64,000 nt of DNA from the NCBI GenBank assembly GCA_002716085.1, contig PAYZ01000017.1, forward strand, positions 69,267 to 133,266, written 5' to 3'. Each line of letters opens with the position of its first letter. Positions within the stretch are counted from its first letter, which is position 1. The notes below the pieces were generated by a model. That model did no database searches and was not told where the DNA came from. It was given only the letters and a program-made list of their open reading frames with translations. This stretch comes from Methanobacteriota archaeon (GTDB lineage: Archaea > Thermoplasmatota > Poseidoniia > Poseidoniales > Thalassarchaeaceae). Below, one piece after another: positions 46,003 to 53,531 of this stretch. Both the position numbers and the translations under genes were made by a program.

Positions 46003-46599
46003 TTAGATTCTCTTCACTACTAGGACCTCGCCGATGACATCGGTGACTTCTATGAAGTCACCTGTACCTATCTCTGCATTATCTGCGGACTTTGCGTTGT
46101 ATGTCCTTTGAGCCCCATTGACTTCCACTGTTACTTGGCCTACCCCGTCCCCAGAGATTCTCAGATATGTCTGGCCCCTAGAACCTATTGCCTCGGAGAG
46201 ATCGGTCGTACCATCCTGCTGGAGAGTTACGAAAAGCTCGAACAGCTTGCCAGTTGCGAACATAGATGCAGTTCCGGTAACCCCTCCGGCGATTACTGCC
46301 AATGAAGTCCCACCATCGGACTTCAATACGTAGAGTCCACCCAGGCCAAAGAACATCATGAATGCCATTATGCCCTGGAAAGTTAAGGCTTTGAAAGATG
46401 CATCAGCACCCATGTCAACATCTATTCCGAAGAGTCCATCGAAAACGTCTGTGGCGATTCCGCCTATCATTAGTAGGAAGAAATAGAGGACGAATAGAAT
46501 CCCCCCTACGAGGGCGCTGGCAGCAAAAAGGAGCTCCATTCCGGATGCGTCACCGAGCCCTACTAAGTCGAAGAGATTGAAGTCAAGCAAACCGGCCAT
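46003..46599 (-). CDS. NfeD-like membrane protein
   Basis: Three hydrophobic segments (ELLFAASALVGGILFVLYFFLLM, FQGIMAFMMFFGLGGLYVL and LAVIAGGVTGTASMF) are followed by a C-terminal OB-like domain: GSRGQTYLRISGDGVGQVTVEVNGAQRTYNAKS and IEVTDVIGEVLVVKRI. This is the short NfeD type without the ClpP-like protease, which typically accompanies flotillin. It lies 98 bases upstream of the flotillin gene. A TATA-like AGTAAAATCT is about 27 bases before the ATG, suggesting a leaderless transcript. Confidence 0.85.
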   Translation of the reverse strand: MAGLLDFNLFDLVGLGDASGMELLFAASALVGGILFVLYFFLLMIGGIATDVFDGLFGIDVDMGADASFKALTFQGIMAFMMFFGLGGLYVLKSDGGTSLAVIAGGVTGTASMFATGKLFELFVTLQQDGTTDLSEAIGSRGQTYLRISGDGVGQVTVEVNGAQRTYNAKSADNAEIGTGDFIEVTDVIGEVLVVKRI

Positions 46600-46620
46600 T
46601 GGACAAGCGTAGTGGCAGTA

Positions 46621-46630
46621 AGATTTTACT
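46621..46630 (-). promoter_or_regulatory. TATA-like box of the nfeD-like gene
   Basis: On the minus strand AGTAAAATCT is centred about 27 bases before the ATG at 46599, the spacing of an archaeal TATA box for a leaderless transcript. No Shine-Dalgarno motif stands before this ATG. Confidence 0.35.
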
Positions 46631-46656
46631 TGTTCGGCGTTAGCTAGAAAATCTGC

Positions 46657-46923
46657 CTATTTCCTCTGGGACATAATGACTCCCAAGTACCGTTCGATGT
46701 TCAGGACAGGACCTAGGCACAGGCCTACAACAATAAAGGAAAGTGTCAGGTTTGTCTGATGAGAAAAGAATGAGTCCAGAAGAGTGTATGTTAACAGCCC
46801 TATAAGAAAAAGAAGGATCGGTATAGCTGCTCTTCTGAAGAAGATGTGGTATCCATATAGCTGATCAAAGGCTGGGTTTCCTATCACCTTGTCAACGAGA
46901 TCCTCTTCATTACTTTGTGGCAT
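46657..46923 (-). CDS. Small two-helix membrane protein
   Basis: Not recognised. From ATG 46923 it has 88 residues: MPQSNEEDLVDKVIG, then two membrane segments (AAIPILLFLIGLLTYTLL and LTLSFIVVGLCLGPVLNI) and a basic end. The track starts at 46992 but that overlaps the upstream gene; a GAGGTG motif overlapping the previous stop sits at good spacing for 46923. It is directly downstream of another small membrane protein and upstream of nfeD and flotillin, so it may belong to the same membrane function. Confidence 0.65.
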   Translation of the reverse strand: MPQSNEEDLVDKVIGNPAFDQLYGYHIFFRRAAIPILLFLIGLLTYTLLDSFFSHQTNLTLSFIVVGLCLGPVLNIERYLGVIMSQRK

Positions 46924-46931
46924 GTTCCACC

Positions 46932-47276
46932 TCAGGAAACTAGCCATGCTAAGAGACCTATGAATGTCATCCCAACTGGAACTGCATACCAAGCTGCCTT
47001 AATTGCACCTGGCGAGTCATCGACTAATTCCTTTTTTCCAGAACCGGGATTTGTGACCATAACAGTCTTCTCAGCCTTACTATATACCTTTGAGAATTCA
47101 TCCTCATGGCGCGCAATGAATAGGAGGAAGTAAATCCCCAGAGCTATGGTTCCGCCTCCTGTCAGTTGTATGAGTTGCGCCATGAGCTCGGGAGTCCCTG
47201 AATCCAAGAGTGCCTCCCCTATGAGAAGCTGTGCAATCCCCATCATGAACCAAGTAAGGGAGTCCTTTCTCGCCAC
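46932..47276 (-). CDS. Small three-helix membrane protein
   Basis: Not recognised. It has 114 residues with hydrophobic segments LTWFMMGIAQLLIGEALL, GGGTIALGIYFLLFIA and IKAAWYAVPVGMTFIGLLAWLV. A charged loop (RHEDEFSKVYSKAEKTVMVTNPGSGKKELVDD) lies between the second and third. It precedes the two-helix protein with an 8-base gap. The pair stands between the hotdog/ABC unit and the NfeD/flotillin pair on the same strand. No motif gives a function. Confidence 0.65.
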   Translation of the reverse strand: MARKDSLTWFMMGIAQLLIGEALLDSGTPELMAQLIQLTGGGTIALGIYFLLFIARHEDEFSKVYSKAEKTVMVTNPGSGKKELVDDSPGAIKAAWYAVPVGMTFIGLLAWLVS

Positions 47277-47328
47277 GATTGGAAGACATGCTGTCCCCTA
47301 TTGAATTTGACCCCTTACAGTGTCGATT

Positions 47329-47745
47329 CTAGCCACCCCTACTTGTTGGTCTGCGATCCCAAACTGCCCATGTACCCTTGGCAGATGCCACAAGATTGCC
47401 TTCACTGGTTTCCAATCTCCCTTCTACATGTGCAATAGACCTGCCTCTACGAATAACTTCTGCTGTGGCGATAAGGTGGTCTCCCTCGTTAACAGCATTT
47501 AGGTACGAGATATCCAATTGAGCGGTTGCACACCATTCATTTTCGCCTATTATTGAGACTAAGGTTCCACCCATTGCAGTGTCCAGCAGGGTAGCATGGA
47601 CGCCCCCATGGGCAATACCGCCCATGTTCAGATGCTCCCCTCCTACTTTCAGCTCAACCACACAGGATCCCTCTTTGAATTCAGTAATCTCCATTCCTAG
47701 GGTCCTAGCAAGCTCGTTTAGCCTGGGTGACGTGTTTTCGCTCAT
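47329..47745 (-). CDS. PaaI-like hotdog thioesterase
   Basis: A hotdog-fold thioesterase with the PaaI/YbgC-like signature GGEHLNMGGIAHGGVHATLLDTAMGGTLVS; the HGG turn and following Asp/Thr form the usual active-site region. ENEWCATAQLDISYLNAVNEGDHLIATAEVIRRGRSIAHVEGRL completes the fold. The track start is 47772, but ATG 47745 (MSENTSPRLNEL) overlaps the ABC exporter stop as ATGA and is chosen. It probably releases CoA from acyl or aryl thioesters. The pairing with an exporter may be only operonic. Confidence 0.87.
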   Translation of the reverse strand: MSENTSPRLNELARTLGMEITEFKEGSCVVELKVGGEHLNMGGIAHGGVHATLLDTAMGGTLVSIIGENEWCATAQLDISYLNAVNEGDHLIATAEVIRRGRSIAHVEGRLETSEGNLVASAKGTWAVWDRRPTSRGG

Positions 47746-49508
47746 TGAGATACCCCCGTCTGCACATCCCATAGCCGAGAGTACAACCCTCCTAGTTCTA
47801 CCAACTCGTCATGACTCCCTCTTTCGGAAATCTTTCCTTCATCCATTACTGCGATGAAGTCAGCATTCCTGACAGTGGAAAGCCTGTGTGCGATAATCAG
47901 GGTAGTCCTATCCCTGGAGATTCTATCTATTGATCGTTGTAGAGCGGCCTCGGTCTCATTGTCCACATTGCTAGTTGCCTCATCGAGAACAAGGATAGGA
48001 GCGTCCTTGAGGACGGCCCTTGCAATTGCAATCCTCTGGCGCTGACCACCGGAGAGCCTGTGGCCATCCTCCCCGATGTTGGTATCCCATCCATCCGGAA
48101 GTTGATCAATGAAACTGATTGCCTCCGCTATACTAGCCGCATCAATCATATCTTCCTCTGATGCATCTGGGCTCCCGTAAAGCACGTTATCCCTTACAGA
48201 GCCCGGGAATAGCGTAGTGGTCTGACTAACCAGGGATATTGATCCTCTGAGTGAGTTAAGAGTGAGTTCCCTGACGTCATGCCCATCTAGGGTAACTTTA
48301 CCGCCGATTGGGTCATGGAACCTGAGAAGAAGACGAACAAGGGTAGTCTTGCCAGAGCCTGTTGCCCCGACCAAACCCACCGTCATTCCCGAAGGAACAT
48401 CGAGATCTATGCCCCGAAGAACATCCTCCCTGCCTGGGTAAGTGAATTCTATATCCCTGAACTGTATCTTCCCGTTTATAGTTTCAAGATCTTGGTTCCC
48501 TTCGACTATTCCTATCTCAGTGTCCAGAAGATCAAGAACCCTAGTAGTGGATGCAAGGGCCCTCTGGTACAGGTCGAAAGTTTCACCGAGCCTAGTTAGT
48601 GGCCACAAGAGTCGTTGCGTAATGAAGACAATTACAGAGTACTCGCCTAGGCCAATCCTGCCTTCAAGGGCGTATTTCCCCCCGACAAGGAGGTTCGCAG
48701 TGAATGCGAAAAGAATAGCCATTCGAATCAGTGGGACGAAGGAAGCAGAGAGCCTGATAGCTGACCTGTTTGCGTTCCTGTATGACTCGGATGCCTCGCT
48801 AACTCTTTCTGCTTCCCTCTCCTCTGCTGTGAAGGATTTTATCGTAGTGATCCCTTGGAGGTTGTTGTTCAGTATGGAGTTTAGCTCTGCTACCTCCTTC
48901 CTAACTTCGGTGTACCTTACTCCTATTCTTCTCTGATATAGGAAAGATCCACCTACGATAATCGGCACTGGGATGATTGCAAGGATGGCCACCTCCGGTG
49001 CTACGGAAAACATGATTCCGCTGACTACGATAACAGTAGTGCCCACATGAAGAAGGTCGTTCGCTCCGTGATCCAAGAATCTCTCAAGTTGGTTGACGTC
49101 ATCATTCAATATCGCCATCAGACCGCCGGTGCTCTGCTCGGAGAACCATTGCATCTCCAAGTCCTGGATATGCTTGTAGGCATCCATCCTAAGTTCGTGC
49201 TGAGCTGTTTGTGCCAAGTTCCTCCATAGGACCCCGTAGAGGTATTGGAATAGTGATTCAAGGACCCAAATTGCCACAGTAATTGCAGCTAGGATCTGCA
49301 ACTGCTCCCAGGGATCGCTAAATCCGTAAGTTGCCAGGAAAGAGTCTTCCCTCTCTGCTACTACATCGACGGCTAATCCAATTAGGATCGGAGGAGCCAA
49401 GTCCCAGATCTTGTTTAGAACAGAACATATCGATGCTAGGATGATTGTTCCCCTGTGGTCGGACAGCTGGGAAAGTAGCCTACCAAGGGGGTGCCTAGGG
49501 CGAGACAT
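47742..49508 (-). CDS. ABC exporter, fused membrane and ATP-binding domains
   Basis: A type IV ABC half-transporter of the MsbA/BmrA kind. Six membrane helices fill residues 20-320. The nucleotide-binding domain has Walker A GATGSGKTT, Q-loop SLVSQTTTLFPGSV, signature RLSGGQRQR, Walker B ILVLDEATSNVD and the switch His in IIAHRLSTV. All catalytic residues are present, so it should work as a homodimer or with a partner encoded elsewhere. The substrate may be lipid, peptide or drug. It is the first gene of a unit with the hotdog thioesterase. Confidence 0.93.
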   Translation of the reverse strand: MSRPRHPLGRLLSQLSDHRGTIILASICSVLNKIWDLAPPILIGLAVDVVAEREDSFLATYGFSDPWEQLQILAAITVAIWVLESLFQYLYGVLWRNLAQTAQHELRMDAYKHIQDLEMQWFSEQSTGGLMAILNDDVNQLERFLDHGANDLLHVGTTVIVVSGIMFSVAPEVAILAIIPVPIIVGGSFLYQRRIGVRYTEVRKEVAELNSILNNNLQGITTIKSFTAEEREAERVSEASESYRNANRSAIRLSASFVPLIRMAILFAFTANLLVGGKYALEGRIGLGEYSVIVFITQRLLWPLTRLGETFDLYQRALASTTRVLDLLDTEIGIVEGNQDLETINGKIQFRDIEFTYPGREDVLRGIDLDVPSGMTVGLVGATGSGKTTLVRLLLRFHDPIGGKVTLDGHDVRELTLNSLRGSISLVSQTTTLFPGSVRDNVLYGSPDASEEDMIDAASIAEAISFIDQLPDGWDTNIGEDGHRLSGGQRQRIAIARAVLKDAPILVLDEATSNVDNETEAALQRSIDRISRDRTTLIIAHRLSTVRNADFIAVMDEGKISERGSHDELVELGGLYSRLWDVQTGVSQ

Positions 49509-49553
49509 GCTCCCCGCTCGGAATGAGGGGCTTCAAATTACGGGTAGGGGTTG

Positions 49554-50168
49554 TCAGCCCAACTTCTCAATCTTGGATGCTAGTGCGACAAGCTGGAACA
49601 TCACGCTGCCAATATAGTTGGGATCGTCGACTAAGCCTGGAAGTCCTGTGGAGATCCCTTCATCGTTAATTACAATCCAATTGTACCATGGCATTGTCTC
49701 CTTGAGCAACATCATTGCTTGCATTCGATCTTGGTCTAGGAACTGCCTGACCTTATCATCCTCGAACCCACTAATCCTGAAGTTTGAGTCGAATTCGGGG
49801 TGGCCAATCTTGATGTCTTTCCCCCTGGGAGATCCGAAAGTAAGGCCCTCGTAAAGGAATCCCTGAGGTTTAATCTCCAGACCTAGTGTCAGGGGCTTTA
49901 GGAAGCTCACGGTTATTACTAGATGGAAATCTCTAGTCTTCCTGCTAGCAGAACGAGTCCTCTGGAAGTATGCTCTGCATCTATGCCTAAACTCGCCAAT
50001 CTCGCCACTCATCAGAGTTCCCTCGAATCCATGTTCTGGATTGAAGCCCATCTTCAGCTGATTTGCTAGCTGTTGGTAGTTGACGTTCATCTTTGCAGTA
50101 TTTCTCTTCTGAATCCAATAGAAGAAAAGTGGAATTGCTAGTAATATTAGACAGCATAGGTCGACCAT
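49554..50168 (-). CDS. Hypothetical single-helix membrane protein
   Basis: Not recognised. One N-terminal membrane helix (LCCLILLAIPLFFYWI) is followed by a soluble domain of about 180 residues with segments FRHRCRAYFQRTRSASRKTRDFHLVITV, FLKPLTLGLEIKPQGF and FDSNFRISGFEDDKVRQFLD. The last part resembles cytoplasmic domains of DUF-type proteins seen beside transporters. A TATA-like CTAAACCC is about 29 bases before the ATG. It is divergent from the cupin gene. No function proposed. Confidence 0.7.
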   Translation of the reverse strand: MVDLCCLILLAIPLFFYWIQKRNTAKMNVNYQQLANQLKMGFNPEHGFEGTLMSGEIGEFRHRCRAYFQRTRSASRKTRDFHLVITVSFLKPLTLGLEIKPQGFLYEGLTFGSPRGKDIKIGHPEFDSNFRISGFEDDKVRQFLDQDRMQAMMLLKETMPWYNWIVINDEGISTGLPGLVDDPNYIGSVMFQLVALASKIEKLG

Positions 50169-50207
50169 TGCATATCAGCAAGAAGTCCATGTGGGTTTAG
50201 CGTTTCA

Positions 50208-50218
50208 ATGTTTATTAC
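50208..50218 (+). promoter_or_regulatory. TATA-like box of the cupin gene
   Basis: TGTTTATTACC lies centred about 28 bases before ATG 50241. It supports the ATG at 50241 over the track start at 50208, which would fall inside this element. Confidence 0.35.
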
Positions 50219-50240
50219 CCAGCCCTATACTTGTCGCGTC

Positions 50241-50603
50241 ATGGCAAAGATAAGCCTTAGAGATAAATTCTCGGAGTTCAGCGAGCACTGGACCCCGAAG
50301 GTAATTGCGGAAATTAATGATTACCAGTTCAAGCTGGTAAAGATCGCGGGGGACTTTGTTTGGCATGAGCATGAAGAGACCGATGAGGCTTTCATAGTAA
50401 TTGAGGGTAGCATGAGGATAGAGTTCGAGGACTATCCAACTGTGGAGATCTCGGAAGGGGAAATGTACGTAGTGCCCAGGGGAGTCAGGCACAAACCATG
50501 TGCAAAGGAGGAATGCAGAGTGATGCTAGTTGAACCCAAGGGCACAGTAAACACAGGAGCTTCCCCCGGAGATCTAACGGCTCCCAATGATGATTGGGTT
50601 TAG
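50241..50603 (+). CDS. Cupin-domain protein
   Basis: A single-domain cupin of about 120 residues with both motifs: FVWHEHEETDEAFIVIEGSMRIEF (metal-binding His-His-Glu) and GEMYVVPRGVRHKPCAKEE (second His). It closely follows the small mannose-isomerase-like cupin pattern. The track start is 50208; ATG 50241 (MAKISLRDKFSEF) is preferred, with a TATA-like ATGTTTATTACC about 28 bases upstream. Metal-dependent enzyme or binding protein; substrate unknown. Confidence 0.85.
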   Translation: MAKISLRDKFSEFSEHWTPKVIAEINDYQFKLVKIAGDFVWHEHEETDEAFIVIEGSMRIEFEDYPTVEISEGEMYVVPRGVRHKPCAKEECRVMLVEPKGTVNTGASPGDLTAPNDDWV

Positions 50604-50661
50604 ATCTCTGATCCAATCTTTTAGGGATAGGATATTTTGCCTTCTAGTGTGAGGCTAAATC

Positions 50662-51549
50662 ATGCCAAGCTGCCTTGATAATCTGCCGAACGAACTAGAG
50701 CCAAGCTTCTCTTGCTTGAGTGATGCACTTTCCGCGGGACCCGCATCTGGGATTCTGATACTTTTACTCGGAGTTCCTTTGATAGGGCTTGTCAAGATTT
50801 ACTTGAGGAAACTGTTTGACAGGCTAGATTTCGACGATGGGTTAGAGAATTTCCTATTCAGACTGAGTGCGGTGGCAATGTGGGCACTCGTAATTCTAAC
50901 GGCTGCTGACAATTTCGGAATCGATGTTACTGGCCTAGTTGTTGGCCTCGGATTCGTCGGGCTGGCAGTTGCTTTCGCGGCTCAAGACACCGTTGAGAAT
51001 GTGATTGCAGGGGTCTTCATCATAATCGATAGGCCATTTAGAGAGGGAGAGAGGATCCTATTGCCAAAGAGCCTAGGGGGGATTTACTCCAAATGGGGGG
51101 ATGTTACCTACATTGGCCTGAGAACAACTAGGGTTCGTTCTACTGACGGAGTGCTTCTAACGGTTCCAAACAAGCTTCTGACTAAGGACGCCGTGGCGAA
51201 TTTCAGTCACAGCTCAGACATGGAGCTCAGAGTCAGGATCAGACTGGGCCTTACGGCGACCTGGTCCAATGTAACAAAGGCAGAAGAGATCGTAAGGGAC
51301 ATCGCGGATAACCATCCCGACATAGTGCAAGATCCAAAGCCCCCGGAGGCTGTTTTGAGGGGCTTCGGAGACCAAGAAGTAGTAATGGAGATTAGATACT
51401 ACGTAGGGAATGCTAAGAAGATGCGCCCTTCAAAATCGTTTTTCGTAACAGAGATTCTACGTAGATTTGAGGAGAGCAAAGTTACTCTTGCCTATCCTGT
51501 GAGGGTCAACATGAACAGCGAAGTCGATCTCGAAGAGCTTGGTTTCTAA
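50662..51549 (+). CDS. Mechanosensitive channel, MscS family
   Basis: This channel opens under membrane tension to protect against osmotic downshock. The pore-helix region GIDVTGLVVGLGFVGLAVAFAAQDTVENVIAGVFII is the MscS signature. It is followed by the beta domain GDVTYIGLRTTRVRSTDGVLLTVPNKLL. Two more membrane segments precede (GILILLLGVPLIGLVKIYL and VAMWALVILTAADNF). At 295 residues it is the small MscS type. It follows the cupin gene by 58 bases with its own TATA-like GGATATTTTGCC near 50632. Confidence 0.93.
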   Translation: MPSCLDNLPNELEPSFSCLSDALSAGPASGILILLLGVPLIGLVKIYLRKLFDRLDFDDGLENFLFRLSAVAMWALVILTAADNFGIDVTGLVVGLGFVGLAVAFAAQDTVENVIAGVFIIIDRPFREGERILLPKSLGGIYSKWGDVTYIGLRTTRVRSTDGVLLTVPNKLLTKDAVANFSHSSDMELRVRIRLGLTATWSNVTKAEEIVRDIADNHPDIVQDPKPPEAVLRGFGDQEVVMEIRYYVGNAKKMRPSKSFFVTEILRRFEESKVTLAYPVRVNMNSEVDLEELGF

Positions 51550-51554
51550 CTTGT

Positions 51555-52172
51555 TCACTCTTCTGAGTCAAAAGATTCCTGCGCCAAAACTGAGGCCTCT
51601 TCCACATCCATCTGATGTCCTACAATTAGGTGCCTAATCAGAAGATGGCCTTCCAATCTGCCATCGCAAACGGGGCAATTCAGGATCCGGGGGTTTAGAG
51701 TCCTAATCTTGGTAGACATGGGGGTCCTTTGAGGGAGCCTCCCAATAGCTGCCAGAAATGCAAGAAGGATAACAATGACTGCACAACCAAATCCGGTGAA
51801 GACGTTTGATGGTGGTGACTTCTGATCCAGAATAATGTCGTGGTTCACTGAGTCGGAAGATGACCTCGAATCTTCCAATTCTATGACGTGGGGGAATGAC
51901 TCGCCCAGTATGGTAAGGATCAATTCCGCGCCATCATAAGAGTCATCCACCTCGATAGATATCTCAAATTCACCAAACCTGTTAGTCTCCGAGCCCATGC
52001 CCCTAAATGAATGGCAGTCGTACTCAAACTCGGCGCATTCTATGGTGACATCTTCCAATGACACTGGGGGGCCGTTGGAAAACTTGGCAGTTCCAATTAT
52101 GCTGTATGTCTCGGCGGAAGCTTGGAAGCTCCCGACTAGTAAAGAAACAAAGATCACGACGACTGGTTTCAC
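51555..52172 (-). CDS. Membrane protein with outside beta domain and inside zinc-finger-like motif
   Basis: Not recognised as a family. A signal peptide (VVIFVSLLVGSFQASA) is followed by a small Ig/CNA-B-like extracellular domain (SNGPPVSLEDVTIECAEF..FGEFEISIEVDDSYDGAELILTI). A membrane helix (FTGFGCAVIVILLAFLAAIG) follows. A short cytoplasmic tail holds CPVCDGRLEGHLLIRHLIVGH, spaced as C-x2-C-x11-H-x4-H. The tail would be inside the cell if the signal is cleaved. Such a surface-domain plus zinc-finger layout could carry signals inward. It is convergent with mscS. Confidence 0.7.
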   Translation of the reverse strand: MKPVVVIFVSLLVGSFQASAETYSIIGTAKFSNGPPVSLEDVTIECAEFEYDCHSFRGMGSETNRFGEFEISIEVDDSYDGAELILTILGESFPHVIELEDSRSSSDSVNHDIILDQKSPPSNVFTGFGCAVIVILLAFLAAIGRLPQRTPMSTKIRTLNPRILNCPVCDGRLEGHLLIRHLIVGHQMDVEEASVLAQESFDSEE

Positions 52173-52190
52173 CGTCTAAGCCTCCAATTC

Positions 52191-52562
52191 TCATGACTCT
52201 TCTATCGAGTTTTCCTTGAGTAGTTCCATCGATACCACTTGTAGGGTTTCTTCATGGGTGGCCTCAAGGAACACAGGGCATGCTAGTCCGATTTCTGCTG
52301 CGTCCTGCCATGTCTGGGCACACACGCACCACCTATCACCAGCTGAGAGTCCTGGGAAGTTGAATTCGGGGGCTGGAGAAATCAGATCGTTTCCCTGAGA
52401 ACGGGCGAATTCGAGAAATTCGTCCGTAACTTCACAGCAAACAGTGTGAAGTCCTCGGTCTTCCCTATCGGTATTGCAACATCCATCACGATACCATCCA
52501 GTTAGGGGGTCAACTGAGCATGACTGAAGATCCCCTCCGAGAACGTTGAATGATGGCAGCAT
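52191..52562 (-). CDS. DUF2237 family protein
   Basis: A cysteine-rich protein of 123 residues that follows the DUF2237 pattern from end to end: NVLGGDLQSCSVDPLTGWYRDGCCNTDREDRGLHTVCCEVT, then GNDLISPAPEFNFPGLSAGDRWCVCAQTW and FLEATHEETLQVVSMELL. Bacterial and eukaryotic relatives of the same length exist with no proven function. It lies 18 bases upstream of the TM zinc-finger protein on the same strand, so the two are probably expressed together. Likely acquired from bacteria (inference). Confidence 0.9.
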   Translation of the reverse strand: MLPSFNVLGGDLQSCSVDPLTGWYRDGCCNTDREDRGLHTVCCEVTDEFLEFARSQGNDLISPAPEFNFPGLSAGDRWCVCAQTWQDAAEIGLACPVFLEATHEETLQVVSMELLKENSIEES

Positions 52563-52652
52563 GGGTATTGCAGAAAAAAATGGTAGATTAATGCATCCTA
52601 GGTAGCCATCATGAAATGTGATCTAGAATCATTAAGTTGACTCACCCGTTGG

Positions 52653-53522
52653 TCACTCCTCCTCGTCCATCGGACTTGTGCCTATTAGCCCATAGACCAT
52701 TGGAGGGAGAATTAGGAACCACCACGAAACTATGGATCCAGGTCCTGCAACTACTTCTCCGTGGAATCTTATCAGAGATTCGTACCCAGGTTCCCCTTCC
52801 TCTGGTGCGACCTCAATAACCAACTGCCGTTCATCCTCTTCCAGTAGCCCAAGGTCGAAGCCCACCGAGTCGTAAGTAAAAATAAGCCCTTCAAGAGAAG
52901 CACTCTGTCCAGTTCTTGAAGAGAAGTGTGCGAACTGGTCCACCGAAACAGAGTCTGTAGTCTCAGAGTCGAATCCGCCGGTTGAGGACCCTTCTGAATC
53001 TTCCTCCCCCCCTGAGAAGATACCGAAGTCAGCGACGGCTGAAAGCGGGACACCCAGGGCTATCACGACGAGGCAGGAGACCCACAAAAAGCCAGATATT
53101 CCCCTCGTCAGCCTCCTAGGCTTTAGTGAGGCCACTCCCAGAGAAGCTACGAAGGAAGCCATTAGTATCGCGATAGAACTCCGAGCTAGCTCCAAGCATT
53201 CTCCGTGGCAGGGGCCCTCGTCTCTGGATTCTTCGGGATCATCGCTTGAAGAGACATCGTCGCCATTTGGGTTTCCACTTGAATCCGCTGGCTCATTTAC
53301 TTCCTCCCTATGCATCCAGTAGAGAAGGAGTGGCGTTGCGTTCTCAATGCTGATTTCGAATGTCTGAAACTCCTTATCTATGGAGTACTCTGTCTTGATA
53401 GTTGGCTCCCTATCTAGGCCCTCTGTGTACGTCCCTTCCGCGGTAATCTCGAACCAAGAGCTAGACCAGGCAACGAGGACCAGCAACGATGCAAGGACTA
53501 GGGCCTCTGGACGCCCGGCCAT
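52653..53522 (-). CDS. Hypothetical four-helix membrane protein
   Basis: Not recognised. Helices are LVLASLLVLVAWSSSW, SSIAILMASFVASLGVASL, GFLWVSCLVVIALGVPLSA and IVSWWFLILPPMVYGLIG. Two outside loops are acidic and Ser-rich, and the first carries a Cys pair (GPCHGECLE). The last 100 residues look beta-rich (YDSVGFDLGLLEEDERQLVIEV). It starts 10 bases after the stop of the LDL-receptor-A-like secreted protein, so it is part of the same cassette and may anchor or partner that protein. Confidence 0.7.
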   Translation of the reverse strand: MAGRPEALVLASLLVLVAWSSSWFEITAEGTYTEGLDREPTIKTEYSIDKEFQTFEISIENATPLLLYWMHREEVNEPADSSGNPNGDDVSSSDDPEESRDEGPCHGECLELARSSIAILMASFVASLGVASLKPRRLTRGISGFLWVSCLVVIALGVPLSAVADFGIFSGGEEDSEGSSTGGFDSETTDSVSVDQFAHFSSRTGQSASLEGLIFTYDSVGFDLGLLEEDERQLVIEVAPEEGEPGYESLIRFHGEVVAGPGSIVSWWFLILPPMVYGLIGTSPMDEEE

Positions 53523-53531
53523 GGAACTCGC

